Below are positions 48,120 to 58,845 of a stretch of 64,000 nt of DNA, one piece after another; position 1 is the first letter of the stretch, and the number at the start of each line of letters is the position of its first letter. The notes below the pieces were generated by a model that did no database searches, was not told the origin of the DNA, and saw only the letters and a program-made list of their open reading frames with translations. Origin of the DNA: an uncultured Aquimarina sp. (lineage in GTDB: Bacteria; Bacteroidota; Bacteroidia; Flavobacteriales; Flavobacteriaceae). The stretch spans positions 26,320 to 90,319 of the forward strand of contig CALLUJ010000031.1 in NCBI GenBank assembly GCA_938011245.1, written 5' to 3'. The position numbers and the translations under genes are program-made.

Positions 48120-50525
48120 TTAAAATGAAACCTTTAAAGAACCTATAAGGTTTAATCCTGGAGCGGAGATTCCAGAAGAATACTGGCGATACCTTTGATC
48201 GGTAATATTTTCAATACCGCCGCTAAAAGTTACTTTTTTTGTAAAATTATAATTTCCTCTAAAATTTAGAGTGTACCAATTGGCAAGAAAAGGCCTTCCG
48301 TTAGCATCTGTATTATAAATATCTATTTTAAGCCTTTCTGAAGGAGCTAAATCATTAAAACTAAATCCATCACTAAATTCAGAAAATAGGTCTATTCCCC
48401 ACAATTTATTAGAGAAGGTAATATGAAAATTACCAAAATTAGGAGGAACATGTCTTATTTTTACTTTTTCATTATTAGAAAGTGTTTCTGTTCCTTTAGT
48501 TATTATATATGCCCCACGGAGTTTTATTTTTTTTGTTAGAGGTAGCTCGCCAGAAAATTCAAAGCCATAAATTTCAGATCGATTGCTGTTTTGAATAGCA
48601 AAAATAGTGCTTTGTTGTCCCCTAAATAAAACAGTGCTTTGACTGTTTAGCTCAAATATATCTTCAGATAAAGCATCGTCTAATATGGTGTAATAAGCGG
48701 CAATAGATAAAAGGGTATTGTTTTTTTGAAAATCAATACTTGTTGAAAAATTATAGGCATATTCAGGCTTTAGGTTAGGGTTGGGAACTATTAAAGTTTC
48801 AGGTTTAGAGTTAGCAAAAATTTTACCAACATCATCTATATTAGGTGCTCTAAAAGCAGTATTTATATTAGTTTTTAAATGAAGGAAAGGATTTAGTTTA
48901 TAGGAACTTCCAACACTCCAAGTTATTGCTTTTACATTGTTTTGTGCATTATCAAAAGGGAAATCTAATTCGGGTGTTTGGAAATCGGCATTTAATAATA
49001 CTTGGTTATATCTAATACCAGCAGATAAGTGTAATGGGTTGGATGCGCGCCAATTAATATTAGTATATGCTCCAAAGGATTTTAAAGTGGATCCATCAGG
49101 GTACCTAGTAGCAATACTATTATTTAATACTTCTTTGGTACTAATGTTAGTAGTTTGAGAAGTGCTACCTACAATATTTCCAATATATTCTAGTCCATAG
49201 TTAATTTTAATTTTTTTAATTTTTTTTTCAGTATCAATATTAAAAGAGAGTGCTTTTAATTGCTCTCTGTTTGTGTTAAGTATTGGGCTGCCAAAATTGC
49301 GAACATTCCTGCTTTCTTCAAAAAATTGATAGGCTAAAGAGAGTCTAATTTTGTCACTTAGTGTAGTTTTGTTTTTGTACGAAACATTTTGCAAACCCAA
49401 AAGCCATTTTTGAGGTCCATAAAACCATTGTGCGTTTTTGAATAGACCGTTTTCTCTGCGTTGTAGCCTGTCATAACGGTCAAAATTGGAAGAGGTAGTA
49501 TAAATAAGTTGAGTTTCAAAATTCCAATATTTTGAGGGGCTATAAATTAATTTTTGTAAAAAATTATATTGACGATAACCTGAATTTATTTGAATTTTAG
49601 GATTACTATTTTTTACTACTACGTCAGTACCATTTACTTGGCTAACATATTCATTTCTAAGAAAATTAGAAGGACCATTGCTTCCTTGCTTTAAGTTGTC
49701 AAAATTACTGAAAGAAAAACTACTAGTAGTACCCCATTTTTTATAAGCTAAGCTAAGGTCTGCATGCGTTGTTTGTTCATTATTAGCAGACGAACTACGA
49801 TAAAAAAGATTTCCGGATATTGTCCTATTTGTATCAGAACGTAATTTGGGTGTTAGTGTTTTAAAACTTAATATACCTCCAATAGCATCACTTCCGTAAG
49901 TTACAGATCCAGGTCCAGATATAATTTCGGCACTTTCTATAATGTGTGGGTCAATAGAAATAATATTCTGTAAATTTCCACTTCTAAAAATAGCATTATT
50001 CATTCTAACACCATCTACAGAAATTAGAATTCTGTTAGTGGAAAAGCCTCTAATAATGGGGCTTCCACCTCCTTGTTGACTTTTTTGGACAAAGATATTT
50101 CCCGATTTGGCAACTACATCTGCTGTAGTCTGTGGATTGGTAAAGGCAAGAGTTTCTTTGTTTATACTAATAATTTTTTTTGAAATTTGTTCTTTACTTT
50201 GCTTCCACTTAAGATTAGATACAACAACTTCGTCTAAAGATTCTTTTAGAGGGTATAGATAAACAATTTTATCTTTTTTAATTTGCGATGCGGAAAGTGT
50301 TTTGTTTTTAAATCCAATAGCAGTGAATATAAATTTTTCTTGTGAATTAGAAATATTTAAAGCTATTTCACCATTAGCATTCGATTTAAATTGTTTTTTC
50401 GTACTTATGGAGGTAACTTCAGTATCAATTAATAATTCATTGGATTCAATGCTATACGTCTTGACTATTTGTGAATAGAAGAGGGAAGGGATAATTATAA
50501 AAACAAAAAATAGAAGCCTCTGCAT
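48120..50525 (-). CDS. TonB-dependent outer-membrane receptor (heme-receptor-like plug)
   Basis: N-terminal carboxypeptidase-regulatory-like region, plug GGGSPIIRGFSTNRILISVDGVRMNNAIFRSGNLQNIISID, GPGSVTYGSDAIGGILSF, C-terminal beta signal ending SF. Confidence 0.92.
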   Translation of the reverse strand: MQRLLFFVFIIIPSLFYSQIVKTYSIESNELLIDTEVTSISTKKQFKSNANGEIALNISNSQEKFIFTAIGFKNKTLSASQIKKDKIVYLYPLKESLDEVVVSNLKWKQSKEQISKKIISINKETLAFTNPQTTADVVAKSGNIFVQKSQQGGGSPIIRGFSTNRILISVDGVRMNNAIFRSGNLQNIISIDPHIIESAEIISGPGSVTYGSDAIGGILSFKTLTPKLRSDTNRTISGNLFYRSSSANNEQTTHADLSLAYKKWGTTSSFSFSNFDNLKQGSNGPSNFLRNEYVSQVNGTDVVVKNSNPKIQINSGYRQYNFLQKLIYSPSKYWNFETQLIYTTSSNFDRYDRLQRRENGLFKNAQWFYGPQKWLLGLQNVSYKNKTTLSDKIRLSLAYQFFEESRNVRNFGSPILNTNREQLKALSFNIDTEKKIKKIKINYGLEYIGNIVGSTSQTTNISTKEVLNNSIATRYPDGSTLKSFGAYTNINWRASNPLHLSAGIRYNQVLLNADFQTPELDFPFDNAQNNVKAITWSVGSSYKLNPFLHLKTNINTAFRAPNIDDVGKIFANSKPETLIVPNPNLKPEYAYNFSTSIDFQKNNTLLSIAAYYTILDDALSEDIFELNSQSTVLFRGQQSTIFAIQNSNRSEIYGFEFSGELPLTKKIKLRGAYIITKGTETLSNNEKVKIRHVPPNFGNFHITFSNKLWGIDLFSEFSDGFSFNDLAPSERLKIDIYNTDANGRPFLANWYTLNFRGNYNFTKKVTFSGGIENITDQRYRQYSSGISAPGLNLIGSLKVSF

Positions 50526-50529
50526 TAGA

Positions 50530-51249
50530 TTAACTAAAAAGTCCTTTTAATATGCTTACCGATTTAGGTTGTTTAAAGCCTTCTATGTGTAGTTCATAAT
50601 ATAATAGAATATTGTCTAACAATTGTAAACGTTCCATTTTAGGCATTGTAATGGTCTTAAGATTATCAAAATTTATGCCCAAAAGTGTTTTGAAGTTTTT
50701 TAGTTCTGTATTGTTAATACAAAAAGAGCTTTGAGAGTGAATTTCAAAGATTCCTTCTGCTAAATTGAATTGAGGTAATTCAATATTTGATGTGTCGGGG
50801 TAAAACCCAATAAAAGAAGTTAGTTGAAGTAAGAATAATTGATTAAAAAGAGCGTAATTGGAATGCTCATCTAACCAAATAAAGCTTTTTTTTAAGAAAT
50901 TAAAAAGCTCTAAATCAGGTTCGTTATTTTGAAAAGCTTGTATTAAAATTTCAGAAATAAAAGAAGTAATTCCTCCTTTTATAATATTAATGTGTAAATC
51001 TTTATAATAATAGGATAGTTTAGCGTCTTTTAATCGATGTAACGTATTTTTGTTATAATGTATAGCGTCTACATCAAGTATTGAAAGGGGCTGAAAAAAA
51101 GAAGTTTTAATTTTACCTTTTTTACTTTTTAAGAGTCCTTTAATTAAATATGAGTAGATTCCTTCTTTTTTAGTAAATAATTTAACAATTAAATCGGCCT
51201 CGCCATAGCGAATAGAATGAAGGGCAATAGCTTCAGTTTTTACGTACAT
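50530..51249 (-). CDS. recO: DNA repair protein RecO
   Basis: KTEAIALHSIRYGEADLIVKLFTKKEGIYSYLIKG N-terminal OB fold. Confidence 0.93.
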   Translation of the reverse strand: MYVKTEAIALHSIRYGEADLIVKLFTKKEGIYSYLIKGLLKSKKGKIKTSFFQPLSILDVDAIHYNKNTLHRLKDAKLSYYYKDLHINIIKGGITSFISEILIQAFQNNEPDLELFNFLKKSFIWLDEHSNYALFNQLFLLQLTSFIGFYPDTSNIELPQFNLAEGIFEIHSQSSFCINNTELKNFKTLLGINFDNLKTITMPKMERLQLLDNILLYYELHIEGFKQPKSVSILKGLFS

Positions 51250-51252
51250 TGA

Positions 51253-53568
51253 TTACCTTACAATAAGTAGTTTCCCAACTTTAGTTTGTTGTTGATCTTC
51301 GCTAGTTATTAAGAATAAGTAAACTCCAGAAGCAACTAAATTTCCACTAAACGAGCGTGTGTCCCATTCTATTACACCACTTCCACCACCGTTTGAAGGG
51401 GTATTTGTTGTTTCGAAAACAAGGTTGCCTTCAATGTCGGTAATTTTTACATTAGCTTCTGCGGTTAAACCTTCTACTCTAACGGTTGGATTGTTGTATT
51501 CTGGTCGTACAGGATTTGGAAATATTTTTAATTCACTAAGACTTTCTTTTGCAGTAATATTATCAATAGAAAATTCTACTAGACCTTTCTCTGTAGCAAA
51601 AAAGATACTATTAGTATCCGTATTAATAGCCACTCGAGTAACGTTATTTGAAGGGAGTGGGCTGTTTTGAACGGTGAAGTGTCGTATAGTTTCTTGTCCA
51701 TCTGGGGAAACCTGAAAAACACCACCCCCAATAGTGCATATCCACTTGTTGTTTTCAGGATCTACCTTTATATCAGAAATGGTTTGACCCGCTAATAATT
51801 CTTGATTGAGTCCGTTATCAGAAAAAACAATTCGCTCTGTTGTAAGAGTTGTATTGGATTCATTAAATAGTTGATCTGGATTTTCTAAAATCCTAAGTCC
51901 TCTATCAGTTCCTATCCAAAGAGTTCCGTCGTTATCAATAGCTACAGCTCTTGTGGTTATATTTCTGTTAGGATAACCTTCTTCTGTGAAAGCTACTTTT
52001 TTAGTTCTAGGGTTATAAGCAAATAAACCATTTGAAAAAGAGCCAATAAATATATTGCCTGAATTGTTGAAAACAAGCTCTTGAGCGTTCAATAAAAATA
52101 TTTTATTATCTGGGTTTTCTGGAGGTGGAATAAATATTCCTAAATCAGGTTCGTCATTTGTTGTACCTGCTAAGGAAAATCTTTTTAAAAATTTAGTGTT
52201 AAAGGAATTGATATACCATAAATTTCCATTTTGATCAAATTCAGTTCCAAAGACAACATCTCTATTAAAAACTCTCTCAATATTACTATTGGTATTTGTA
52301 AATAGTCTAAAATTACCACTATTGTAGTCTGCGACTCCACCACTGTAACTTCCAAAAATTACTCTTTCTGTATTCCTAGGATCGATTTTTATGCTTACTA
52401 TATCATCAATGTTAAAGTCTTCATAAGGGATATTCATCCAATTACCCTCTCTAAGTCTAGATAAACCGTTTTGGCTATCATCGTCGATAAATCCGTAAAA
52501 GTTGTTAATTTTCCCATAACACATCCATAAATCACCATTTTTATAATCAATATCATAAGCGTCGTTTCTTAATGGACCAATGGGGTTTATGCGTGTTTGA
52601 GAAACAAAATTGTTTTCAGTAATAAAGTAGCCTTCATCTATCACAGAAAAGTAAATTTTATTGTCTATAAAAATAGTATGATTTACTTTTTTATTTAGTT
52701 CAGCAGAATAGTTGATGCTTTGAGAAGTAGTAAAGTTTCGATTTAGTTGTACGTGCTTATCGGTATGAGAAATGGCTAAAATGTCATCGTTTATAGAGAG
52801 GTTAGTTATATTGCTAGGATCTGTATATACAGAATTGAATACTCCGCCACTAAAAGCATAGATGGTGTTTATGGTATTATTTCGAGCTATTAATTGACCA
52901 GAAAATAGTCGAAAATCGGTAAAAGTAGTATTGCCATTAGCATCAATTCGTTGCCATTGATTTGCTAATAATAGATTTTGATTTCTTTTATTTCCTCTAA
53001 ATAACCCTCTTCCTTCAATACTAGCAATAATTAAATCTCCAATAACCCCAACAGCCGTAATGTTACTTATAATGGATAAAGAGTCACTTATTAAGTAAGT
53101 GTCTGCGAAGGCTTTTTTAGATAAATCGTACTCTACAATTCCAAAGCCTGTAGCAATATATAGAATTCCGTTATCTTCAAAAAGACTATTAATAACCACG
53201 TTGCTAGGTGGAAATCGTTGAACTTCAGTAATATCGTTAAGAGTGGTTATTTGGCCTGTTGTTTCGTCGATTATTTGTATTAAACCGTTAGCAAAGCCAA
53301 TGATTAAAGAATTGAATTCAGCACTAAAATGTAATATTTTTATATCTTCCGATGATACCCCATTTATAGAAGTAAATTCAGTATTGGTTCTACTAGCTAT
53401 AGAATGCTTGAAAATAGAATTATTGGCTGCTATATAAATATTAGATTCTGAATTAGTTGTTGCAACAATGCTATTATAAGAAAAATAACCTCTCCAATTA
53501 GCACTAAAATTTTGTCCCCAAACAAGGGACTGAATTAGTAAAAAAACTAATGTTATTTTTTTTAACAT
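51253..53568 (-). CDS. porZ: Two-component-regulator-type beta-propeller protein with T9SS CTD; PorZ-like
   Basis: Signal peptide, propeller repeats (NGDLWMCYGK, DGTLWIGTDRGLRI, NNKWICTIGGGVF), C-terminal LKIFPNPVRPEYNNPTVRV...GVYLFLITSEDQQQTKVGKLLIVR. Adjacent to recO. Confidence 0.8.
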   Translation of the reverse strand: MLKKITLVFLLIQSLVWGQNFSANWRGYFSYNSIVATTNSESNIYIAANNSIFKHSIASRTNTEFTSINGVSSEDIKILHFSAEFNSLIIGFANGLIQIIDETTGQITTLNDITEVQRFPPSNVVINSLFEDNGILYIATGFGIVEYDLSKKAFADTYLISDSLSIISNITAVGVIGDLIIASIEGRGLFRGNKRNQNLLLANQWQRIDANGNTTFTDFRLFSGQLIARNNTINTIYAFSGGVFNSVYTDPSNITNLSINDDILAISHTDKHVQLNRNFTTSQSINYSAELNKKVNHTIFIDNKIYFSVIDEGYFITENNFVSQTRINPIGPLRNDAYDIDYKNGDLWMCYGKINNFYGFIDDDSQNGLSRLREGNWMNIPYEDFNIDDIVSIKIDPRNTERVIFGSYSGGVADYNSGNFRLFTNTNSNIERVFNRDVVFGTEFDQNGNLWYINSFNTKFLKRFSLAGTTNDEPDLGIFIPPPENPDNKIFLLNAQELVFNNSGNIFIGSFSNGLFAYNPRTKKVAFTEEGYPNRNITTRAVAIDNDGTLWIGTDRGLRILENPDQLFNESNTTLTTERIVFSDNGLNQELLAGQTISDIKVDPENNKWICTIGGGVFQVSPDGQETIRHFTVQNSPLPSNNVTRVAINTDTNSIFFATEKGLVEFSIDNITAKESLSELKIFPNPVRPEYNNPTVRVEGLTAEANVKITDIEGNLVFETTNTPSNGGGSGVIEWDTRSFSGNLVASGVYLFLITSEDQQQTKVGKLLIVR

Positions 53569-53605
53569 AATTAAGAAGATATTTTTTTAAACGGAAATAC
53601 TGTAA

Positions 53606-54070
53606 TTAAAGTGCTTTTTTTAAAGCTAAAATATATCCTAAATGTATTCCTTCATGAAAATTATTGAAATGAAAAGCATCATTTAAGTTTTTAAGTTCAA
53701 AAGAAGTACTTGTCATATATGGGGTATATGTTTTAAAGGTACTAGCATCTAAATCTTTATTAGTTTGCTCTATGGTGCTAAACAAATACTCTTTTAATTG
53801 TTCTAATTCTTGTTCAGTTGCATTTCTAGTTGTAGAGGTACCTTTTTTGTATAGATCAATCCACTCATCAGAAATATTTTTTTCTAAATTACTTAGTCCA
53901 TATACTAAAAGCTGTTGAGTAACAACTACATGGGCTATATTCCAAAATAAATTATTTTTAAACCCCTTTGGAATGGTGTTTAATTGCTCTAAAGAATAAT
54001 GATCAAGTATTTTTCTTAGAGCAGTTCTGTTAACTTTAGTTATTTCTAAGGCAATTTTTAAATCTTCCAT
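53606..54070 (-). CDS. DinB-family protein
   Basis: NLFWNIAHVVVTQQLLVYGLS, C-terminal HEGIHLGYILALKK. Confidence 0.85.
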   Translation of the reverse strand: MEDLKIALEITKVNRTALRKILDHYSLEQLNTIPKGFKNNLFWNIAHVVVTQQLLVYGLSNLEKNISDEWIDLYKKGTSTTRNATEQELEQLKEYLFSTIEQTNKDLDASTFKTYTPYMTSTSFELKNLNDAFHFNNFHEGIHLGYILALKKAL

Positions 54071-54153
54071 GGTATGATAAATTTAACTCAAAAATATGTT
54101 TTTTCTATCGTATTTCGTTTTCCTTTGTAAGGAAATTAAACGTAGTGTTAAAA

Positions 54154-54513
54154 ATGATTAAAAAAGTATATTATTTAAATACCTGTAGTACTTGTAAACG
54201 AATTATTAAGGAGTTACATTTGGAAGAAGGGTTTGAGCTTCAAAATGTAAAAGAAAGCCCTATTGTTGAAATCGATTTAGAAGCATTAAAAAAATTTAGT
54301 GGAACTTACGAGAGTTTACTTAATAGGCGTTCACTATTATATAGAGAACGAAATTTAAAAGAGCAATCGTTATCCGAACAAGATTGCAAAGCATTGATTT
54401 TAGAACATTACTCTTTTTTGAAACGACCTATTATCCAAATTGAAAAGCATTATTTTATTGGGAATGCAAAAAAAACAATAGAAAGTGCTAAATCTTATTT
54501 AGGGACCTTATAA
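54154..54513 (+). CDS. ArsC/Spx-like thioredoxin-fold protein
   Basis: YYLNTCSTCKRIIKEL CxxC motif, LLNRRSLLYR, LKRPIIQI. Confidence 0.85.
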   Translation: MIKKVYYLNTCSTCKRIIKELHLEEGFELQNVKESPIVEIDLEALKKFSGTYESLLNRRSLLYRERNLKEQSLSEQDCKALILEHYSFLKRPIIQIEKHYFIGNAKKTIESAKSYLGTL

Positions 54514-55403
54514 TGTCTCAGCGTCAATTAGCATTTATTGCAGCTAGTTTTGTAGCAATATTTTATGCTGTTAATTACAGTATAGCTAAAAATGTAATGC
54601 CACATTATATAAAACCTTTTGGTTTTATTTTGTTTAGAGTAACAGGTGCGTGTATTTTATTTTGGATAGTCGGGCTTTTTGCACCCAAAGAAAAAATTGC
54701 AAAAAAACATTATCCAAGAGTTTTTTTTGGAGCTTTTTTTGGAATGGCGCTTAATATGTTAGTGTTTTTTTATGGTTTAAATTTGACTACTCCTATAAAT
54801 GCTTCCGTAATGATGGTTATAGCTCCTGTAATTACATTCCTTTTAGCAGTTGTTTTTTTAAAAGAAAAATTACAGTTAAAGCGTATAATAGGTTTAATTG
54901 TTGGTTTTGTAGGGGCTTTAATAATGATTGTTTACGGAAAAGGGAATGCCACTAATGCACCTAATCCATTATTAGGGAATTTTCTTATTTTTATAAATGC
55001 AAGTGCCTTTGCCGTATATCTTGTAATAGTTAAAAAGTTAACACAAGAATATAACCCGCTAACGTTTATAAAATGGATGTATACTATAGGTGTAGTTTTG
55101 GTAATGCCTTTTGGATTACAGCAAGTTGTAAATATGCCTTTTGAGAGCATTCCATTATGGGGATATGCTAGTATTGGTTACGTAGTAGTATTTGTAACCT
55201 TTGGAACGTATATACTTAATATTTTTGCTATAAAAGTTTTAAAGCCAACTACAGTAGCTGTTTTTATTTACTTTCAGCCTTTTTTAGCTTCAATTGTGGC
55301 AACTTTTTTAGGAACGGATACAATCGATTTTGTAAAAGTTGTAGCAACAATATTTATTTTTGCAGGGGTATATTTAGTAAGTACCAAACCTAAAGAAACC
55401 TAA
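54513..55403 (+). CDS. DMT-superfamily (EamA) transporter
   Basis: Ten hydrophobic segments in two EamA repeats. TAATG-coupled to the upstream gene. Confidence 0.92.
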   Translation: MSQRQLAFIAASFVAIFYAVNYSIAKNVMPHYIKPFGFILFRVTGACILFWIVGLFAPKEKIAKKHYPRVFFGAFFGMALNMLVFFYGLNLTTPINASVMMVIAPVITFLLAVVFLKEKLQLKRIIGLIVGFVGALIMIVYGKGNATNAPNPLLGNFLIFINASAFAVYLVIVKKLTQEYNPLTFIKWMYTIGVVLVMPFGLQQVVNMPFESIPLWGYASIGYVVVFVTFGTYILNIFAIKVLKPTTVAVFIYFQPFLASIVATFLGTDTIDFVKVVATIFIFAGVYLVSTKPKET

Positions 55404-55414
55404 AAAATCATCTT

Positions 55415-55897
55415 TTAAGAAACTGTAATATTCTTAGGTTGTATATTTTTTAAACGCATCTCTTTAGGATCAAGTCTAACAAAGTCATCTCCCCTGTTTT
55501 TTGTAATTAATTTTTCAAAAATAAAAGTAGAAGGAGGAGTGATTTTTCGTGTTTTCATGTCAATCCAAGTGCCAGTCATAATTCCTCGTGCAAAATTTCC
55601 CCCTTTATAATTATAAAAGTCATGTCTTATTTTATAAAATGTGCCATCTTCGCTAGCTCCTATAATTTCATAACTTACATAAATAGGTTTTCCAGGAAAA
55701 ACTTCTTTAAAATAATGAATTTCTTCTCTTAAGACTACCGGCCCTAAGTTTAATTTTTTTAGATCCTGATAACCGATCCCTTGCATTACCATATATTTCA
55801 TTCGAGTAGCACTCATAAGATTCATGTAGCCCGAATTAGCTAAGTGTTGATTAGGGTCTAAATCGCTCCAGCGAATTTCCATTTTATTTAAAAACAT
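55415..55897 (-). CDS. Acyl-CoA thioesterase (hotdog fold)
   Basis: IRWSDLDPNQHLANSGYMNLM hotdog motif. Confidence 0.9.
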   Translation of the reverse strand: MFLNKMEIRWSDLDPNQHLANSGYMNLMSATRMKYMVMQGIGYQDLKKLNLGPVVLREEIHYFKEVFPGKPIYVSYEIIGASEDGTFYKIRHDFYNYKGGNFARGIMTGTWIDMKTRKITPPSTFIFEKLITKNRGDDFVRLDPKEMRLKNIQPKNITVS

Positions 55898-56215
55898 AAT
55901 ATGTTCAATTAACTTATACTAAACCTAAAATTCATATTAAAACTTCGTTATATGCTATAAACACTAATGTTTTTTAACTTTAGAAAATAACGTTAATACG
56001 GTTAAATTAAAAAGTGTTGTTTACAATAGTATTTAATAGAATGTGTAATTTAAGTTAAAGATACTTAATTTTAATATGCGCTCATAGTATGTTATTTAGA
56101 TTTGAAATATTCTTTAGATAAGAATAGCTTTATTACGGTACCTTGATAAATTCGTAATTCTAAAATTCATAATTCATAATGGGATGATTATCTTTGCCCT
56201 TCTTAAAAGTAAACT

Positions 56216-57907
56216 ATGCAATTATCTGAACAAGAACTGATACGTAGAGATAAGCTTAAAATGCTTAGAAAAATGGGGGTTAATCCATATCCAGCAGATT
56301 TATTTCCGTTAGATAATACCTCTAAAAGTATTAAAGAGAATTATGAAGAAGGGAAAAAAGTAATTATTGCAGGACGTTTAATGCGCAAGAAAGTACAAGG
56401 GAAAGCTTCTTTTGCCGAATTGCAAGATTCGGAAGGGCGTATTCAAGTGTATTTTAATAGGGATGAGATTTGCCCTAATGAGGATAAAGTAAAATATAAT
56501 GATTTATTCAAAAAACTCTTAGATTTAGGGGATTTTATAGGAATTGAAGGAGAATTATTTACAACGCAAGTAGGAGAAATTACCGTCTTGGTTAAGGATT
56601 TTAAGTTGTTAAGTAAAGCATTAAAGCCATTGCCACTTCCTAAAACAGATAGTGAAGGAAATACGTACGATGAATTTAATGATCCCGAATTGCGTTATCG
56701 CCAACGTTATGCCGATTTGGTTGTAAACCCGCAGGTAAAAGAAGTATTTGTAAAACGTACCAAGCTTTTTAATGCAATGCGTCAATTTTTTAATGAGCGC
56801 AATTATTTTGAAGTAGAAACGCCAGTATTACAACCTATTGCAGGAGGCGCTTCGGCAAGGCCTTTTGTAACTCATCATAACTCTTTGGATATACCATTAT
56901 ACATGCGTATTGCTAATGAGTTATATTTAAAACGCCTAATAGTTGGTGGTTTTGATGGAGTATATGAATTTTCTAAAAACTTTAGAAATGAAGGGATGGA
57001 TCGAACCCATAATCCGGAGTTTACAGCGATGGAAATCTATGTAGCATATAAGGATTATAATTGGATGATGGATTTTACAGAGCAACTTTTAGAGCATTGT
57101 GCTATTGCTGTAAATGGTACATCTAAAACTACTTTTGGCGAATATGAAGTGGACTTTAAAGCGCCGTATGCAAGAGTAACGATGGCAGATTCTATAAAAC
57201 ATTTTACAGGCTTTGATATAACTGGTAAAGCAGAAGCAGAGTTGTTTGAGGCTGCAAAAGGAATGGGTATAGAGGTAGATAAAACCATGGGAAAAGGAAA
57301 GCTTATTGATGAAATTTTTGGAGAAAAATGTGAGGGAAATTATATACAGCCTACTTTTATCACAGACTACCCAAAAGAGATGAGTCCGCTGTGTAAAGAG
57401 CATAGAGATAATCCTGAACTAACAGAACGTTTTGAACTGATGGTTTGTGGAAAGGAGATTGCTAATGCATATTCCGAATTGAACGACCCAATAGATCAAA
57501 AAGAACGTTTTGAGGCACAATTAAAATTAGCCGAAAGAGGAGATGATGAAGCATCAAATTTTATAGATTATGATTTCTTAAGGGCTTTGGAATATGGTAT
57601 GCCGCCAACTTCTGGATTAGGAATAGGAATGGATCGATTAATTATGTATTTAACTAATAATCAATCCATACAAGAAGTGCTGTTTTTCCCTCAAATGCGT
57701 CCCGAGAAAAAAGCGATAGCTTTAACCGATGAGGAAAAAGCAGTATTAGGCATATTAAAGAAAAATTCTCCTATAACTTTAATAAGTTTAAAGGAACAAT
57801 CGGGATTAAGCAACAAAAAATGGGATAAAACAATTAAAGGGTTAACTAAGAATAGTGTAGCTAAAGTAATAAAAACAGAGGAAGGCTTGTTTGTAGAATT
57901 AGCTTAA
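56216..57907 (+). CDS. lysS: Lysyl-tRNA synthetase (class II) with C-terminal extension
   Basis: Class II motifs FRNEGMDRTHNPEFT and GLGIGMDRLIMYL, followed by about 65 extra residues. Confidence 0.97.
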   Translation: MQLSEQELIRRDKLKMLRKMGVNPYPADLFPLDNTSKSIKENYEEGKKVIIAGRLMRKKVQGKASFAELQDSEGRIQVYFNRDEICPNEDKVKYNDLFKKLLDLGDFIGIEGELFTTQVGEITVLVKDFKLLSKALKPLPLPKTDSEGNTYDEFNDPELRYRQRYADLVVNPQVKEVFVKRTKLFNAMRQFFNERNYFEVETPVLQPIAGGASARPFVTHHNSLDIPLYMRIANELYLKRLIVGGFDGVYEFSKNFRNEGMDRTHNPEFTAMEIYVAYKDYNWMMDFTEQLLEHCAIAVNGTSKTTFGEYEVDFKAPYARVTMADSIKHFTGFDITGKAEAELFEAAKGMGIEVDKTMGKGKLIDEIFGEKCEGNYIQPTFITDYPKEMSPLCKEHRDNPELTERFELMVCGKEIANAYSELNDPIDQKERFEAQLKLAERGDDEASNFIDYDFLRALEYGMPPTSGLGIGMDRLIMYLTNNQSIQEVLFFPQMRPEKKAIALTDEEKAVLGILKKNSPITLISLKEQSGLSNKKWDKTIKGLTKNSVAKVIKTEEGLFVELA

Positions 57908-57960
57908 AAACGATAACATTTTTTATAAATTAACGTTTGTAAAAAGTATTCTAAATATTT

Positions 57961-58839
57961 ATGGCTACTAAGTTTGAAAAATTTCAGAAAAGGCGATTAA
58001 TATCGTCCTACTTATCGGTAACATTAAGTATTGGCTTAGTGCTGTTATTGTTAGGATTGCTTGGTCTTTTAATTCTAAATAGCAAAAAAATAACCGACCA
58101 TTTTAAAGAAAAAATAGCCTTAACAGTATATTTTAAAGATACTTCTAAAAAAGTAGAAATAAATCAATTAACCAAAACTTTAAAATTAAATGCAGCGGTT
58201 CGAAAAGTAATTTATATTTCAAAAGAAACAGCAGCAAAGCAACATGCAGAAGCAATAGGAGAAAATTTTATCGAGTTTTTAGGAACTAACCCTTTACAAA
58301 ATTCATTAGACATTTATTTAAATGCCGATTTTGTAAATCAAGAACAAATAGGCGATTTTGTAGCCACTATTAATTCCAAAAAATTCGTAGAAGAAGTCTC
58401 ATTTGATAAACCCTTAATTAGTTTATTAAATAATAATATTAAGAAAATTAGTTTTTGGATTTTAATTATTAGTGGAATTTGTACACTTATAGCGGTATTA
58501 TTAATTAACAACTCTATACGATTAAGTGTTTATGCTAAGCGTTTTACAATTAAAACAATGCAAATGGTAGGAGCAACTAAATCGTTTATTAGAAGACCTT
58601 TTATTTGGTTAAACATTAAATTAGGGATTTTAGGTGGCATATTAGCATTGTGCGGAATGGGAGCTGTTTTGTATTATCTAGATAAAACGTTTAAAGAGTT
58701 AGGTTTGTTAGAAGATAAATTATTATTAGGAGGTCTTTTTGGAGGAGTCTTTTTATTAGGACTTTTTATAACTTGGATTAGTACTTTTTTTGCAACGCAT
58801 CGTTTTTTAAGCTTGCAAACCGATGAGTTATATTATTAA
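57961..58839 (+). CDS. ftsX: Cell division ABC-type permease FtsX
   Basis: Four TMs, VYFKDTSKKVEINQLTKTL extracytoplasmic domain, MQMVGATKSFIRRPF. Confidence 0.93.
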   Translation: MATKFEKFQKRRLISSYLSVTLSIGLVLLLLGLLGLLILNSKKITDHFKEKIALTVYFKDTSKKVEINQLTKTLKLNAAVRKVIYISKETAAKQHAEAIGENFIEFLGTNPLQNSLDIYLNADFVNQEQIGDFVATINSKKFVEEVSFDKPLISLLNNNIKKISFWILIISGICTLIAVLLINNSIRLSVYAKRFTIKTMQMVGATKSFIRRPFIWLNIKLGILGGILALCGMGAVLYYLDKTFKELGLLEDKLLLGGLFGGVFLLGLFITWISTFFATHRFLSLQTDELYY

Positions 58840-58845
58840 TATTTA

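Noticed and set aside
54145-54513. Arsenic-resistance operon suggested by the ArsC-like protein
   Set aside because: Neighbours are a DinB-family gene and an EamA transporter, with no arsR, arsB or acr3. More likely a Spx/YffB-like thioredoxin-fold protein.
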